Virus record (IMG/VR): IMGVR_UViG_3300025767_000149
Span: 1-21,579 of that record
DNA: 21,579 nt
Direction: 5' to 3' (one strand)
Source: a virus
Shown: piece after piece, positions 6,801-13,389 of the stretch
How the letters are laid out: every line of letters starts with the position of its first letter
Numbering within the stretch: the first letter of the stretch is position 1
Notes under the pieces: generated by a model
What the model saw: only the letters and a program-made list of their open reading frames with translations
Databases searched by the model: none
Told to the model about the DNA's origin: nothing
Translations under genes and position numbers: made by a program

Positions 6801-7328
6801 ATGGCAACTCGTCTCGTTAAACTCCGTGGTGTTGGCTACTGGGCAAAGCTGTTTGAAAACAATCGTGACCTGACTGGTTATGACAATGCTCTGGCTGACA
6901 TTGGTGGTCAGACTACGATTGATGTGGATCTGGATGACCGTCACTTCGCACTCTTGCAGCGGTCGAAGTCGATGCTGCGTGGGTCGCCCTCGCCTGACAA
7001 CGCTGGCCTGACCCGTGTCAAGTTCAAGCGCAAATGGCAGGAACAGTATGGTGGTGGTGAGGCTAAGATCCTCCGTGCAGATGACACCTCCTGGGACATC
7101 AACACGGATGGCATGATCGGCAATGGCTCTGAGGTAGAGGTTACCCTCGCAGTCTACGACACCAGCCGTAAGAACATCGTTGGAACTCGCCTCGACAGCG
7201 TTAAGGTTCTGAACCATGTACCCTACGAGGGTGGCTCGAAGATCGAGGTGATGACTGTGGATGATGTGGATGCACCCAAGGCAGCACCTAAGCAGCCTCA
7301 GCTTGCGGATGATGAAATCCCGTTCTGA
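6801..7328 (+). CDS. Single-stranded DNA-binding protein (T7 gp2.5-type role)
   Basis: Coats single-stranded DNA at the fork and during recombination. At 175 residues the length fits phage gp2.5-like OB-fold proteins. It has a basic, aromatic core (KFKRKWQEQYGGG), a long strand-rich middle (GSEVEVTLAVYDTSRKN) and an Ala/Lys/Pro linker leading to an acidic tail. The tail ends LADDEIPF, close to the DDDIPF tip of bacterial SSB that docks partner proteins. Position after the polymerase and directly before an exonuclease supports the assignment. It is the first gene behind the 6737-6766 promoter, and its stop overlaps the next start (TGATG). The OB fold itself is inferred. Confidence 0.8.
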   Translation: MATRLVKLRGVGYWAKLFENNRDLTGYDNALADIGGQTTIDVDLDDRHFALLQRSKSMLRGSPSPDNAGLTRVKFKRKWQEQYGGGEAKILRADDTSWDINTDGMIGNGSEVEVTLAVYDTSRKNIVGTRLDSVKVLNHVPYEGGSKIEVMTVDDVDAPKAAPKQPQLADDEIPF

Positions 7329-8179
7329 TGAAAAACATCCACACCCTAGTACCTGATATCTATGCGGTGTTGGAAGGGCGTGGTGGTTGGGACAAAGCAA
7401 TCACCACGTTTCTTTCAGAAGGCATTGCAGAGGTAGCAGAGAGCAGGTTTAGTAAACCTCAAACACCCAGGGACTACCTGGGTTTATCAGCAATCGGAAC
7501 TCCCTGTGATCGTAAGCTTTGGTACAAGATCAATGCAAGCGACCAGGGGGAACCACTCACCCCAGAAACTCTAGGCACCTTCTTCTATGGTGACCTACTA
7601 GAGGTCTTCATCCTCGCACTAGCCAAGGCTGCAGGACATGACGTTCAGGGGGAGCAGGATCGCCTTGAAGTTCATGGGATCAAGGGTCATCGTGATGCAG
7701 TCATCGACGGTATCACTGTTGACGTTAAGTCCTGCACAGGCTTCAGCTTCCAGAAGTTTGCCAAGAACAACCTTCGGGAGGAAGACCCTTTCGGTTACAT
7801 CAGCCAGCTTAGTTCGTATGTATATGCTGGTAAGGATGACCCTCTGGTGAAGGACAAGACCAGGGGTGCCTTCCTTGCAGTACAGAAGGATCGCTTCAAG
7901 CTCTGCCTCGACATGTACGACTTCACCGAGGAGTTGGCCACCAAGGAAGCAGAGATGGAACGAGTCAAGACGATGGTCGCTGGTGACCTACCAGAGGAAC
8001 GACTACCACCTGTACCCCAGAGTTCTACTTCACCCAACACCAAGCTGAACACCCAGTGCAGCTACTGCGAGTTCAAGGGGATCTGTTACCCTGAGGCCCG
8101 CAAGTTCCTGTACAGCACTGGACCTGTCTGGTTGGTTGATGTGGAGTCTGAACCTAAAGTACCTGAGTTAATCGAATGA
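7328..8179 (+). CDS. RecB/Cas4-like PD-(D/E)XK exonuclease with predicted iron-sulphur cysteines
   Basis: Probable 5'-3' or host-DNA-degrading exonuclease, filling the place of T7 gp6. In 283 residues it shows an early Cys (TPCDRKLWY, C60), GDLLE (88-92), GHRDAVIDG (120-128), the catalytic VDVK strand (D132, K134), GYISQLSSY (Q160 and Y164) and a closing CSYCEFKGIC cluster (C244, C247, C253). One cysteine before the nuclease core and three after, as C-x2-C-x5-C, is the arrangement that holds a [4Fe-4S] cluster in Cas4 and AddB. Motifs are seen; the cluster and polarity are inferred. The gene overlaps both neighbours (TGATG and ATGA). Confidence 0.85.
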   Translation: MKNIHTLVPDIYAVLEGRGGWDKAITTFLSEGIAEVAESRFSKPQTPRDYLGLSAIGTPCDRKLWYKINASDQGEPLTPETLGTFFYGDLLEVFILALAKAAGHDVQGEQDRLEVHGIKGHRDAVIDGITVDVKSCTGFSFQKFAKNNLREEDPFGYISQLSSYVYAGKDDPLVKDKTRGAFLAVQKDRFKLCLDMYDFTEELATKEAEMERVKTMVAGDLPEERLPPVPQSSTSPNTKLNTQCSYCEFKGICYPEARKFLYSTGPVWLVDVESEPKVPELIE

Positions 8180-8526
8180 GCAGAGCAGGCAAAGCAAAGG
8201 GAAGGCTTGGTCAGCAAGAAATCAGGGACAGGCTGCTGGCTGAGTTCCCTGAGTTCGAGCCTGACGACATCAAGTCTACAACAATGGGGGATAGCGGGGC
8301 AGACATCCAGCTATCCCCTGCTGCTAGGAAGAAGTTGAACCTGGCTATCGAGGTGAAGCGTAGGAAGGATATGGGCAAGACCTTCTACGATTTCATGGAT
8401 CAGGCTAAGAATCACGTTAAGCAGAACGAAGACCCTGTAGTTTTCTTTCGGTCAGACAGAAAGGCTTGGCTTGTGGTGGTAGACCTAGACTTTTTCATGA
8501 AACTTCTTAAGGGGCGACAGAATTGA
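8176..8526 (+). CDS. Small PD-(D/E)XK endonuclease, probable Holliday-junction or branched-DNA nuclease
   Basis: The 116-residue product contains GDSGADIQLSPAARK (about residues 38-52) and then LAIEVKRRKD, so Asp of GAD and E-V-K make the core of a PD-(D/E)XK nuclease; a Gln/Asn-bearing helix (DQAKNHVKQN) follows. This order and size match small phage endonucleases that stand in for T7 gp3 in resolving branched replication intermediates. It starts inside the exonuclease stop (ATGA overlap), so the two nucleases are made together. No DNA specificity can be read from the sequence. The alternative is a nicking enzyme involved in host DNA breakdown. Confidence 0.75.
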   Translation: MSRAGKAKGRLGQQEIRDRLLAEFPEFEPDDIKSTTMGDSGADIQLSPAARKKLNLAIEVKRRKDMGKTFYDFMDQAKNHVKQNEDPVVFFRSDRKAWLVVVDLDFFMKLLKGRQN

Positions 8527-8572
8527 AACTTGACTGTCCTGTTCAAATCAGTATAACTAGAGGCTTTCTGTA

Positions 8573-8737
8573 ATGGAAATAGAGCTACACCTTCTCGTGC
8601 AAATAGACAAGTCTTCTGGCCTACTCAAACAGGAGACGGACGAAATACTCGACTCTGTTATGTCGGCAGTCAGTGACTTGATCTATGATCACGATGAACT
8701 ACATCTGAAATATATTGACTCGGAGATAGTGAGATGA
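8573..8737 (+). CDS. Small acidic phage protein, 54 aa
   Basis: ATG 8573 follows AGAGG at 8559-8563 and the frame ends at TGA 8735-8737, overlapping the mazG ATG as ATGA. The product begins MEIELHLLVQIDKSSG and ends HLKYIDSEIVR. It is acidic, with a strand followed by a helix (ETDEILDSVMSAVSDLIYDH). The coupled stop/start supports real coding in what would otherwise be a 207-base gap. No family recognised. Confidence 0.65.
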   Translation: MEIELHLLVQIDKSSGLLKQETDEILDSVMSAVSDLIYDHDELHLKYIDSEIVR

Positions 8738-9141
8738 TCAATGAACATGACCTTGATGCCTTTGGCTACTGGTCAGCTACACCCCCTGACACCAAGCCCA
8801 TGACTGTACCACAGATGGTCAAGGAGTTCGCAATTAAGACCCACCAGTTTCCTCAACCCTTCCTGTATGCTGGGTTGATTGCAGAAGAAGCAGACGAGTG
8901 GCGGTCTGAGTATCAGCGAGACACACGGGAGGAGCAACTCAAGGAGCTTGCCGATCTTGTCTATGTTATCTATGGCTTCGCCAATGCTAAGGGCTGGGAC
9001 TTGAACGAGGCAGTACGACGAGTACACGAGAACAACCTTGGCCGCTGCATCCAGCCTGATGGTTCTGTCCAGCGACGTGCTGATGGAAAGATTCTGAAGA
9101 ACCCCGACTTCCCCAAAGTCGATTTGACTGATCTAGTATAA
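8734..9141 (+). CDS. MazG-like nucleoside triphosphate pyrophosphohydrolase
   Basis: The all-alpha NTP pyrophosphohydrolase fold is shown by EEADEW (E52, E55) and, one helix later, ELADLVYV (E71, D74), giving the E-x-x-E ... E-x-x-D metal-binding set. The C-terminal part (NNLGRC, PDGSVQRRADGKILK, then PDFPKVDL) is the extension found in phage MazG-like proteins. Such enzymes remove pyrophosphate from dNTPs or, as proposed for marine phages, alter ppGpp and nucleotide pools; which applies cannot be told. Length 135 residues is usual for the single-domain form. It lies directly ahead of the RNR, consistent with nucleotide supply. Confidence 0.9.
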   Translation: MINEHDLDAFGYWSATPPDTKPMTVPQMVKEFAIKTHQFPQPFLYAGLIAEEADEWRSEYQRDTREEQLKELADLVYVIYGFANAKGWDLNEAVRRVHENNLGRCIQPDGSVQRRADGKILKNPDFPKVDLTDLV

Positions 9142-9147
9142 GAGGAA

Positions 9148-10842
9148 ATGATGAAATACAAATCTAACCTAAACCCTATGTTCCGAAGCAAGTTTTCGGA
9201 AGACATCTTTAACCACAAGTATCGGCATGAGGGTGCAGAGACTTGGGCATCCCTGGCCAAGACTCTTGTAGCAGATGTGATGTCTGTTGCAGGTGATGCT
9301 GTCTCTAGGGAGGACAAGGATCAACTCGAAGAGTACATCCGAGACCTTAAGTTTATTCCAGGTGGGCGCTACCTGTATTACGCTGGTCGTCCTAATAAGT
9401 TCTTCAATAATTGTTACCTGCTTCGTGCGGAAGAGGATACCCGTGAAGATTGGGCAAACCTGTCATGGAAGGCAGAGTCCTGCCTGATGACTGGTGGTGG
9501 CATTGGTGTTGACTACTCTGTCTATCGTGCAGAGGGAACACCCATCCAACGCACAGGTGGTCAAGCATCTGGTCCTATCCCCAAGATGAATATGATCAAC
9601 GAGATTGGTCGTCGGGTTATGCAGGGTGGCTCCCGTCGTTCTGCAATCTATGCCTCGTTGAATTGGAAGCATGGTGACATTGATCAGTTCCTCAAAGCCA
9701 AAGACTGGCAGGCTATGCCTGTAGGTAAGACAGGAAAAAGCTTGTGGGATATTAAGCAGGAAGACTTTAACTTCCCTGCACCCCTTGACATGACAAACAT
9801 CTCTGTCAACTACGATACAGAATGGTTGTTGAACTTTTGGCAGACAGGTGATGTTGGTAAGGTCTTCAAAGAGAATGTCCGTCAGGCCTTGAAGACAGCA
9901 GAGCCTGGTTTCTCCTTTAACTTCTTTGACAAGGAACGTGAAACTTTGCGTAACGCTTGTACTGAAGTTACATCTGAGGATGACAGTGATGTTTGCAACC
10001 TTGGCTCTTTGAACTTTGGTCGTATTGAAAGCATTGAAGAACTCCGTGATGTTGTACGTCTTGGCACAATGTTCTTGATCTGTGGTACACTGAAGGCTCA
10101 ACTGCCCTACGACAAAGTCTACCTAACTCGTGCAAAGAACCGTCGTCTGGGTCTCGGGTTCATGGGTGTGCATGAGTGGCTGATTAAGAAGGGTTACAGC
10201 TACGAGGTTACGCCAGAGTTGCACCAGTGGTTGTCTGTTTACAAGGGGGTTTCTGATAATGTTAGTAAGTCCTTTGCGGATCGCCTCTCTGTTACTCGGC
10301 CTGTAGCTAATCGAGCTATTGCACCGACAGGGTCTATCGGTATCCTTGCTGGGACTAGCACTGGTATCGAACCTATCTTTGCTGTTGCATACAAGCGGCG
10401 TTACCTGAAGGGTAAGGATAAGTGGGCCTATCAGTACGTTGTTGACAGCGCAGCACAGGAACTTATTGAGTTCTATGGGGCTAACCCTGAGAACGTCGAG
10501 AGTGCTTTAGATCTGGCAGATGACTACGAGCGTCGTATTAAGTTCCAGGCAGATGTACAAGACTACGTGGATATGTCCATCTCCTCCACTATCAACCTTC
10601 CAGCCTGGGGGTCTAAGCTTAACAATGAAGACACTGTGGACACGTTTGCTAACACTCTTGCCAAGTACGCACACCGTCTCAGAGGCTTTACTTGTTACCC
10701 TGATGGGGCACGTGGTGGTCAGCCTCTGACTTCTGTACCCTATGCTGAGGCAGTGTCTAAGTTGGGTGAAGAGTTTTACGAGCATGTAGAGACCCATGAC
10801 ATCTGTGATATCAGTGGTACTGGGGGTTCCTGCGGGGTATAG
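9148..10842 (+). CDS. nrdJ: Class II (adenosylcobalamin-dependent) ribonucleotide reductase, monomeric NrdJ/RTPR type
   Basis: Reduces ribonucleotides to deoxyribonucleotides using a B12-derived radical. In 564 residues it shows the finger-loop cysteine FNNCY (C89), the catalytic NACTE (N269, C271, E273), a partner cysteine in DVCNLGSLNF (C283), APTGSIGILAGTSTGIEP, and two C-terminal cysteines (C553, C562) that would relay reducing power. There is no NrdB-type small subunit gene nearby and no ATP cone, which fits the compact class II form; dependence on host cobalamin follows. ATG 9148 touches the AGAGGAA ribosome binding site; ATG 9151 has better spacing and may be the real start. B12-type RNR is a hallmark of the Cobavirus/SIO1 group. 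Confidence 0.93.
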   Translation: MMKYKSNLNPMFRSKFSEDIFNHKYRHEGAETWASLAKTLVADVMSVAGDAVSREDKDQLEEYIRDLKFIPGGRYLYYAGRPNKFFNNCYLLRAEEDTREDWANLSWKAESCLMTGGGIGVDYSVYRAEGTPIQRTGGQASGPIPKMNMINEIGRRVMQGGSRRSAIYASLNWKHGDIDQFLKAKDWQAMPVGKTGKSLWDIKQEDFNFPAPLDMTNISVNYDTEWLLNFWQTGDVGKVFKENVRQALKTAEPGFSFNFFDKERETLRNACTEVTSEDDSDVCNLGSLNFGRIESIEELRDVVRLGTMFLICGTLKAQLPYDKVYLTRAKNRRLGLGFMGVHEWLIKKGYSYEVTPELHQWLSVYKGVSDNVSKSFADRLSVTRPVANRAIAPTGSIGILAGTSTGIEPIFAVAYKRRYLKGKDKWAYQYVVDSAAQELIEFYGANPENVESALDLADDYERRIKFQADVQDYVDMSISSTINLPAWGSKLNNEDTVDTFANTLAKYAHRLRGFTCYPDGARGGQPLTSVPYAEAVSKLGEEFYEHVETHDICDISGTGGSCGV

Positions 10843-10876
10843 ACTTAAGACTGCACCCTAGTGGTCCCCTTAAGTC
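10842..10876 (+). other. Inverted repeat downstream of the RNR gene
   Basis: An exact 8-base inverted repeat, GACTTAAG (10842-10849) and CTTAAGTC (10869-10876), starts within the RNR stop codon. A shorter hairpin (CAC-CCTA-GTG) can nest inside. A second short inverted repeat, GAGCA 10884-10888 and TGCTC 10900-10904, follows. Neither is followed by a clean T run, so a simple intrinsic terminator is doubtful. It may protect the 3' end of the RNR message, act in termination with help, or form a protein site ahead of the tRNA promoter. Confidence 0.5.
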
Positions 10877-10925
10877 GGCACCTGAGCATGTGCATAAACT
10901 GCTCTTACCCTATACGTAAAAAGTA

Positions 10926-10955
10926 TTGCAGTCTGTAGCTTGTACATGCTACAAT
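10926..10955 (+). promoter_or_regulatory. Sigma70-type promoter driving tRNA-Arg and the downstream lysis/PhoH operon
   Basis: -35 TTGCAG at 10926-10931, 18-base spacer, -10 TACAAT at 10950-10955 with TGC in front. Spacer and the string A-C-(A/G)-TGCTACAATT equal those of the 6737-6766 promoter. Transcription would begin near 10962, a few bases before the tRNA at 10971. A 16-base near-palindrome, TAGCTTGT/ACATGCTA (10936-10951, 7 of 8 pairs), overlaps the -10 and is a candidate operator. Confidence 0.75.
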
Positions 10956-10970
10956 TACCGTATTAGATAA

Positions 10971-11047
<77 letters not shown>

Positions 11048-11063
11048 TACACAGGAGAAACCT

Positions 11064-11426
11064 ATGGCATACTGGGGCTACCACGCAATGTTTGACTGTG
11101 CTGCTTGTGACATTGACCTGATCAGTGACAAGGAGCATGTCTACAACTTCATCAAGGAACTTGTTCCTGCTATCGACATGGTTGCCTTTGGTGAACCGAT
11201 GATCGAACACTTTGCTACTCATGCTCCTGACAAGGCAGGCATTAGCTTCTGCCAGATGATCGAGACCAGCAACATCTCTGGTCACATGGTTGACCTGAAT
11301 GGTGATGCCTACATCGACATCTTCTCCTGTAAGCCTGTGGACATTGGCATTGCACAGGACACCATCCAGAAGTACTTCGATCCCAAGAAGATCCGAGTCA
11401 ACTTTGTAACACGCTCTGCGGGGTAA
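11064..11426 (+). CDS. SpeD-like (S-adenosylmethionine decarboxylase family) pyruvoyl enzyme, divergent
   Basis: At 120 residues it has the size of bacterial SpeD, which cleaves itself to form a pyruvoyl group and decarboxylates S-adenosylmethionine for spermidine synthesis. The N-terminus GYHAMFDCAACD follows the GKHLLADLYGCD layout, and SNISGH (69-74) followed by DAYIDIFSC (81-89) matches SHISIH and AAVDVFTC. Ser69 would be the pyruvoyl precursor, His74 and Cys89 the processing/catalytic residues. The residue before that Ser is Thr, where bacterial SpeD has Glu, and TWPE is lost. Some phage relatives are reported to use arginine or ornithine instead. Ribosome binding site CAGGAGAA precedes ATG 11064. 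Family likely; substrate unknown. Confidence 0.75.
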   Translation: MAYWGYHAMFDCAACDIDLISDKEHVYNFIKELVPAIDMVAFGEPMIEHFATHAPDKAGISFCQMIETSNISGHMVDLNGDAYIDIFSCKPVDIGIAQDTIQKYFDPKKIRVNFVTRSAG

Positions 11427-11428
11427 AC

Positions 11429-11950
11429 ATGTTTAAGAATCTATTTAAGAAGAAGCAACAGGAACTGCCCTGGATTATCGAGGGTAAGAAAGTCTTCGGT
11501 CTGCATGAAGGCCGAGACAAGACTGCTCTGACTAACTGGCTGAAGAGTGATGGTCAACGCCTGGGTGATGTAGAGAAGCTACCCTGGTGTGGTGACTACG
11601 TGGAGACTGCCATTAAGAACAGTCTGCCTGATGAACCTTTCACTGGTGCCGTTGGGAAGAACCCTTACTGGGCACGTAACTGGCTTAAGTTTGGCAAGCC
11701 TGTCATGTCCTGCTACGGGGCTATCATCGTCTTCTCCCGTGGTAGTGGTGGTCACGTAGGCTTTGTCGTTGGTGAGGATGACAACGACTACTATGTCCTC
11801 GGTGGCAACCAGAGTAACATGGTCAACATCGCCCGCCTAGACAAGTCTCGTTGCCTTGGGTTTACATGGCCTGTTACTCACCCTAACCCTGAGAGACCTC
11901 TGCCACGTATGACTGCAGGTAGTATCCCTAAAACAACGAATGAGTTCTGA
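11429..11950 (+). CDS. Endolysin-type cysteine peptidase/amidase (NlpC/P60- or CHAP-like, TIGR02594-type)
   Basis: Probable cell-wall hydrolase for lysis. The 173-residue product has a basic N-terminus (MFKNLFKKKQQ) with no signal peptide, then LPWCGDYVETAI (Cys54), NPYWARNWLKFG, a strand GAIIVFSRG, GGHVGFVVG (His109) and VLGGNQSNMV (Asn127). Cys, His and Asn in this order form the papain-like triad of this family. The C-terminal ~30 residues are Pro-rich and probably disordered. Without a secretion signal it would need a holin; the only visible candidates are the short membrane proteins at 3186-3260 and 13189-13389. It starts two bases after the SpeD-like gene. Confidence 0.85.
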   Translation: MFKNLFKKKQQELPWIIEGKKVFGLHEGRDKTALTNWLKSDGQRLGDVEKLPWCGDYVETAIKNSLPDEPFTGAVGKNPYWARNWLKFGKPVMSCYGAIIVFSRGSGGHVGFVVGEDDNDYYVLGGNQSNMVNIARLDKSRCLGFTWPVTHPNPERPLPRMTAGSIPKTTNEF

Positions 11951-11952
11951 CA

Positions 11953-12102
11953 ATGGCAAAGATCGCAACAGGTCAAGTATGGAAGCCTGACCGTAACAGG
12001 AAGAAAACTTCTCAGGGTGGGACAAAGTCTAGCCTTAAGCTGTCTAGTATGAACAAAAGCAAGAAGCGGTCCCATAAAAACTACCGAGGCCAGGGACGAT
12101 AG
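11953..12102 (+). CDS. Very basic small protein, 49 aa
   Basis: ATG 11953 lies two bases after the endolysin stop and the frame ends at TAG 12100-12102. Nearly a third of the residues are Lys or Arg, with a KKTSQGG patch (18-23) and a closing HKNYRGQGR. No cysteines, no membrane segment, little predicted order. Composition suggests binding to nucleic acid or ribosomes. Similar tiny basic proteins ending in YRGQG(R/K) occur near phoH in other phages, as I recall; no function is known to me. Confidence 0.7.
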   Translation: MAKIATGQVWKPDRNRKKTSQGGTKSSLKLSSMNKSKKRSHKNYRGQGR

Positions 12103-12114
12103 AAAGGTAATACT

Positions 12115-12813
12115 GTGGTACAGCAGAAGCCAAAGCCCCGCACTCGACGTGTTCGTACAAAGCACGATGAAACGAAACAGACTATCGAACTGCTACCCCG
12201 TAATGAGAACCAAGCCCAGTACATCAGGGCGCTGGAAGAGTCAGACCAAGTGATTGTCTTCGGACCTAGTGGTACTGGTAAGACCTACGTTGTGTCTACA
12301 TTTGCTGCCAACCTCTACCACCTGAAAGAGATCAACAAGATCGTGATCACTCGCCCTCATGTGGCAGTGGGTAAGGACATTGGCTACTTGCCTGGGACAC
12401 TGGAAGAGAAGGCAGCGCCCTGGGCATTGCCTGTTCTGGATGTTCTGGAAAAGAAGTTGGGGAAGGGTGTGGTCGAGACAGCAGTCAAGTCTGGCAACAT
12501 CGAGGTTGCTCCGCTGGCTCTAATGCGAGGGCGATCCTTCGAGGATGCCTTCATCATCTGCGACGAGAGTCAGAACATCACCTTCCACGAGTTGAAGATG
12601 TTGTTGACACGGGTCGGAGAGAATAGTAAACTTGTACTTAATGGTGATGTCATGCAGTCAGACTTGAAGGAGGCTGACGGTTTGTCTAAGGTGGTACACA
12701 TTGTCAAGAAGCACATGCTCCCCGTACCTATTGTGGAGTTTGGTGTAGAAGACATTGTCCGAAGCGACATGACAAAGCTGTGGGTAGAAACATTCATCAA
12801 AGAGGGTCTGTGA
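12115..12813 (+). CDS. phoH: PhoH-like ATPase
   Basis: A P-loop protein of the PhoH family, common in marine phages and linked to RNA metabolism; the exact phage role is unknown. The 232 residues start at GTG 12115 behind AAAGG. There is a basic N-terminal tail (KPKPRTRRVRTKH), then LLPRNENQAQYIRAL, Walker A GPSGTGKT (50-57), TRPHVAVGKDIGYLPG (79-94), Walker B FIICDESQN (146-154) and LNGDVMQSDL (175-184). All are standard for the family, and the length matches single-domain phage PhoH. It has no PIN domain. The TGA overlaps the next ATG (TGATG). Phosphate control cannot be inferred: no pho-box-like repeat is apparent upstream. Confidence 0.93.
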   Translation: MVQQKPKPRTRRVRTKHDETKQTIELLPRNENQAQYIRALEESDQVIVFGPSGTGKTYVVSTFAANLYHLKEINKIVITRPHVAVGKDIGYLPGTLEEKAAPWALPVLDVLEKKLGKGVVETAVKSGNIEVAPLALMRGRSFEDAFIICDESQNITFHELKMLLTRVGENSKLVLNGDVMQSDLKEADGLSKVVHIVKKHMLPVPIVEFGVEDIVRSDMTKLWVETFIKEGL

Positions 12814-13202
12814 TGACACCTAACTATCAGTGGAAGTGGGACGACCAGGAGGACTGGGTAGATGTCTATGTAGACCCAAAGGATGGCAGTGTTCTAGAGT
12901 ACCCCAGTGGGTACACGTACAGTAACACCCGTTGGGTTGACTTCGAGAAGTGTATTGATATCGAGACCAGACCCTACAAAGAGGACAGGGTCAACAGCCC
13001 CTCTCACTATGGCCAGGGTGTAATCGAATGTATTGACTACATCGAAGACTTCCTGACCAAGGAGGAGTTCATCGGTTACCTTCGTGGGAACATCGCCAAG
13101 TATATGCACCGCTGGCGCTACAAGAATGGTCTTGAAGATCTGAAGAAGGCACAGTGGTATCAGAACAGGCTGATCGAGGTGGTGTCCAATGACGATCTTT
13201 GA
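12813..13202 (+). CDS. DUF3310 / T7 gp1.7-related protein
   Basis: I start at ATG 12813, which overlaps the phoH stop; an in-frame GTG at 12780 lies inside phoH and is less likely. The 129-residue product has a variable acidic N-terminus, then VNSPSHYGQGVIECIDYIEDF and LRGNIAKYMHRWRYKNG, LKKAQWYQNRLIEV. The NxPxHY ... IE(C/x)ID ... GNxxKYxxRxxxKNG ... DLxKAxWY order is the DUF3310 signature. T7 gp1.7, a dGMP/dTMP kinase, carries a related domain, so a role in nucleotide metabolism is possible. The C-terminus overlaps the next gene by 14 bases. Confidence 0.85.
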   Translation: MTPNYQWKWDDQEDWVDVYVDPKDGSVLEYPSGYTYSNTRWVDFEKCIDIETRPYKEDRVNSPSHYGQGVIECIDYIEDFLTKEEFIGYLRGNIAKYMHRWRYKNGLEDLKKAQWYQNRLIEVVSNDDL

Positions 13203-13389
13203 GTGGATCTTGGTCGCCAACCTGGTCCTTGGTCTGTACCTAGCCTACGTCACTTACCAGCAGGGGCAGGAGTTGGACGAACTGGGGGAACTCTTCGGTA
13301 TGCAGGCAGAGATTAACGCTAGGTTCATGAAGAAGATCGTGAAAGAGAAGTTAGAATCTGGGGAGTGGACAGAACATGAAACCTTTTAA
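13189..13389 (+). CDS. Small single-span membrane protein, 66 aa
   Basis: The product begins MTIFEWILVANLVLGLYLAYVTYQQG, one hydrophobic span at residues 4-23, followed by an acidic/basic helix (ELDELGELFGMQAEINARFMKKIVKEKLESGEW). This places a charged helix on one side of the inner membrane. It overlaps the genes on both sides by 14 bases. One span plus a charged tail would fit a holin-like or i-spanin-like lysis protein two genes downstream of the endolysin operon start, but no spanin lipobox partner is seen, so this is only a possibility. Confidence 0.7.
   Translation: MTIFEWILVANLVLGLYLAYVTYQQGQELDELGELFGMQAEINARFMKKIVKEKLESGEWTEHETF

Noticed and set aside
6783-7400. 205-codon minus-strand open frame over the SSB gene
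   Set aside because: Antisense to a coupled, motif-bearing operon and crosses its promoter region; composition does not look like a protein.
8530-8557. TTGACT-16-TATAAC promoter-like pair before the 54-residue gene
   Set aside because: Transcription would start near 8564, after the AGAGG ribosome binding site at 8559-8563, leaving almost no leader for ATG 8573, and the spacer differs from the 18-base family. Probably chance.
9463-10101. 212-codon minus-strand open frame within the RNR gene
   Set aside because: Lies wholly opposite a gene with clear catalytic motifs, has no ribosome binding site and no recognisable protein features; a shadow of codon bias.
12780-12812. GTG start for the DUF3310 gene
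   Set aside because: Lies inside phoH; ATG 12813 overlaps the phoH stop as TGATG, the arrangement used elsewhere in this genome.
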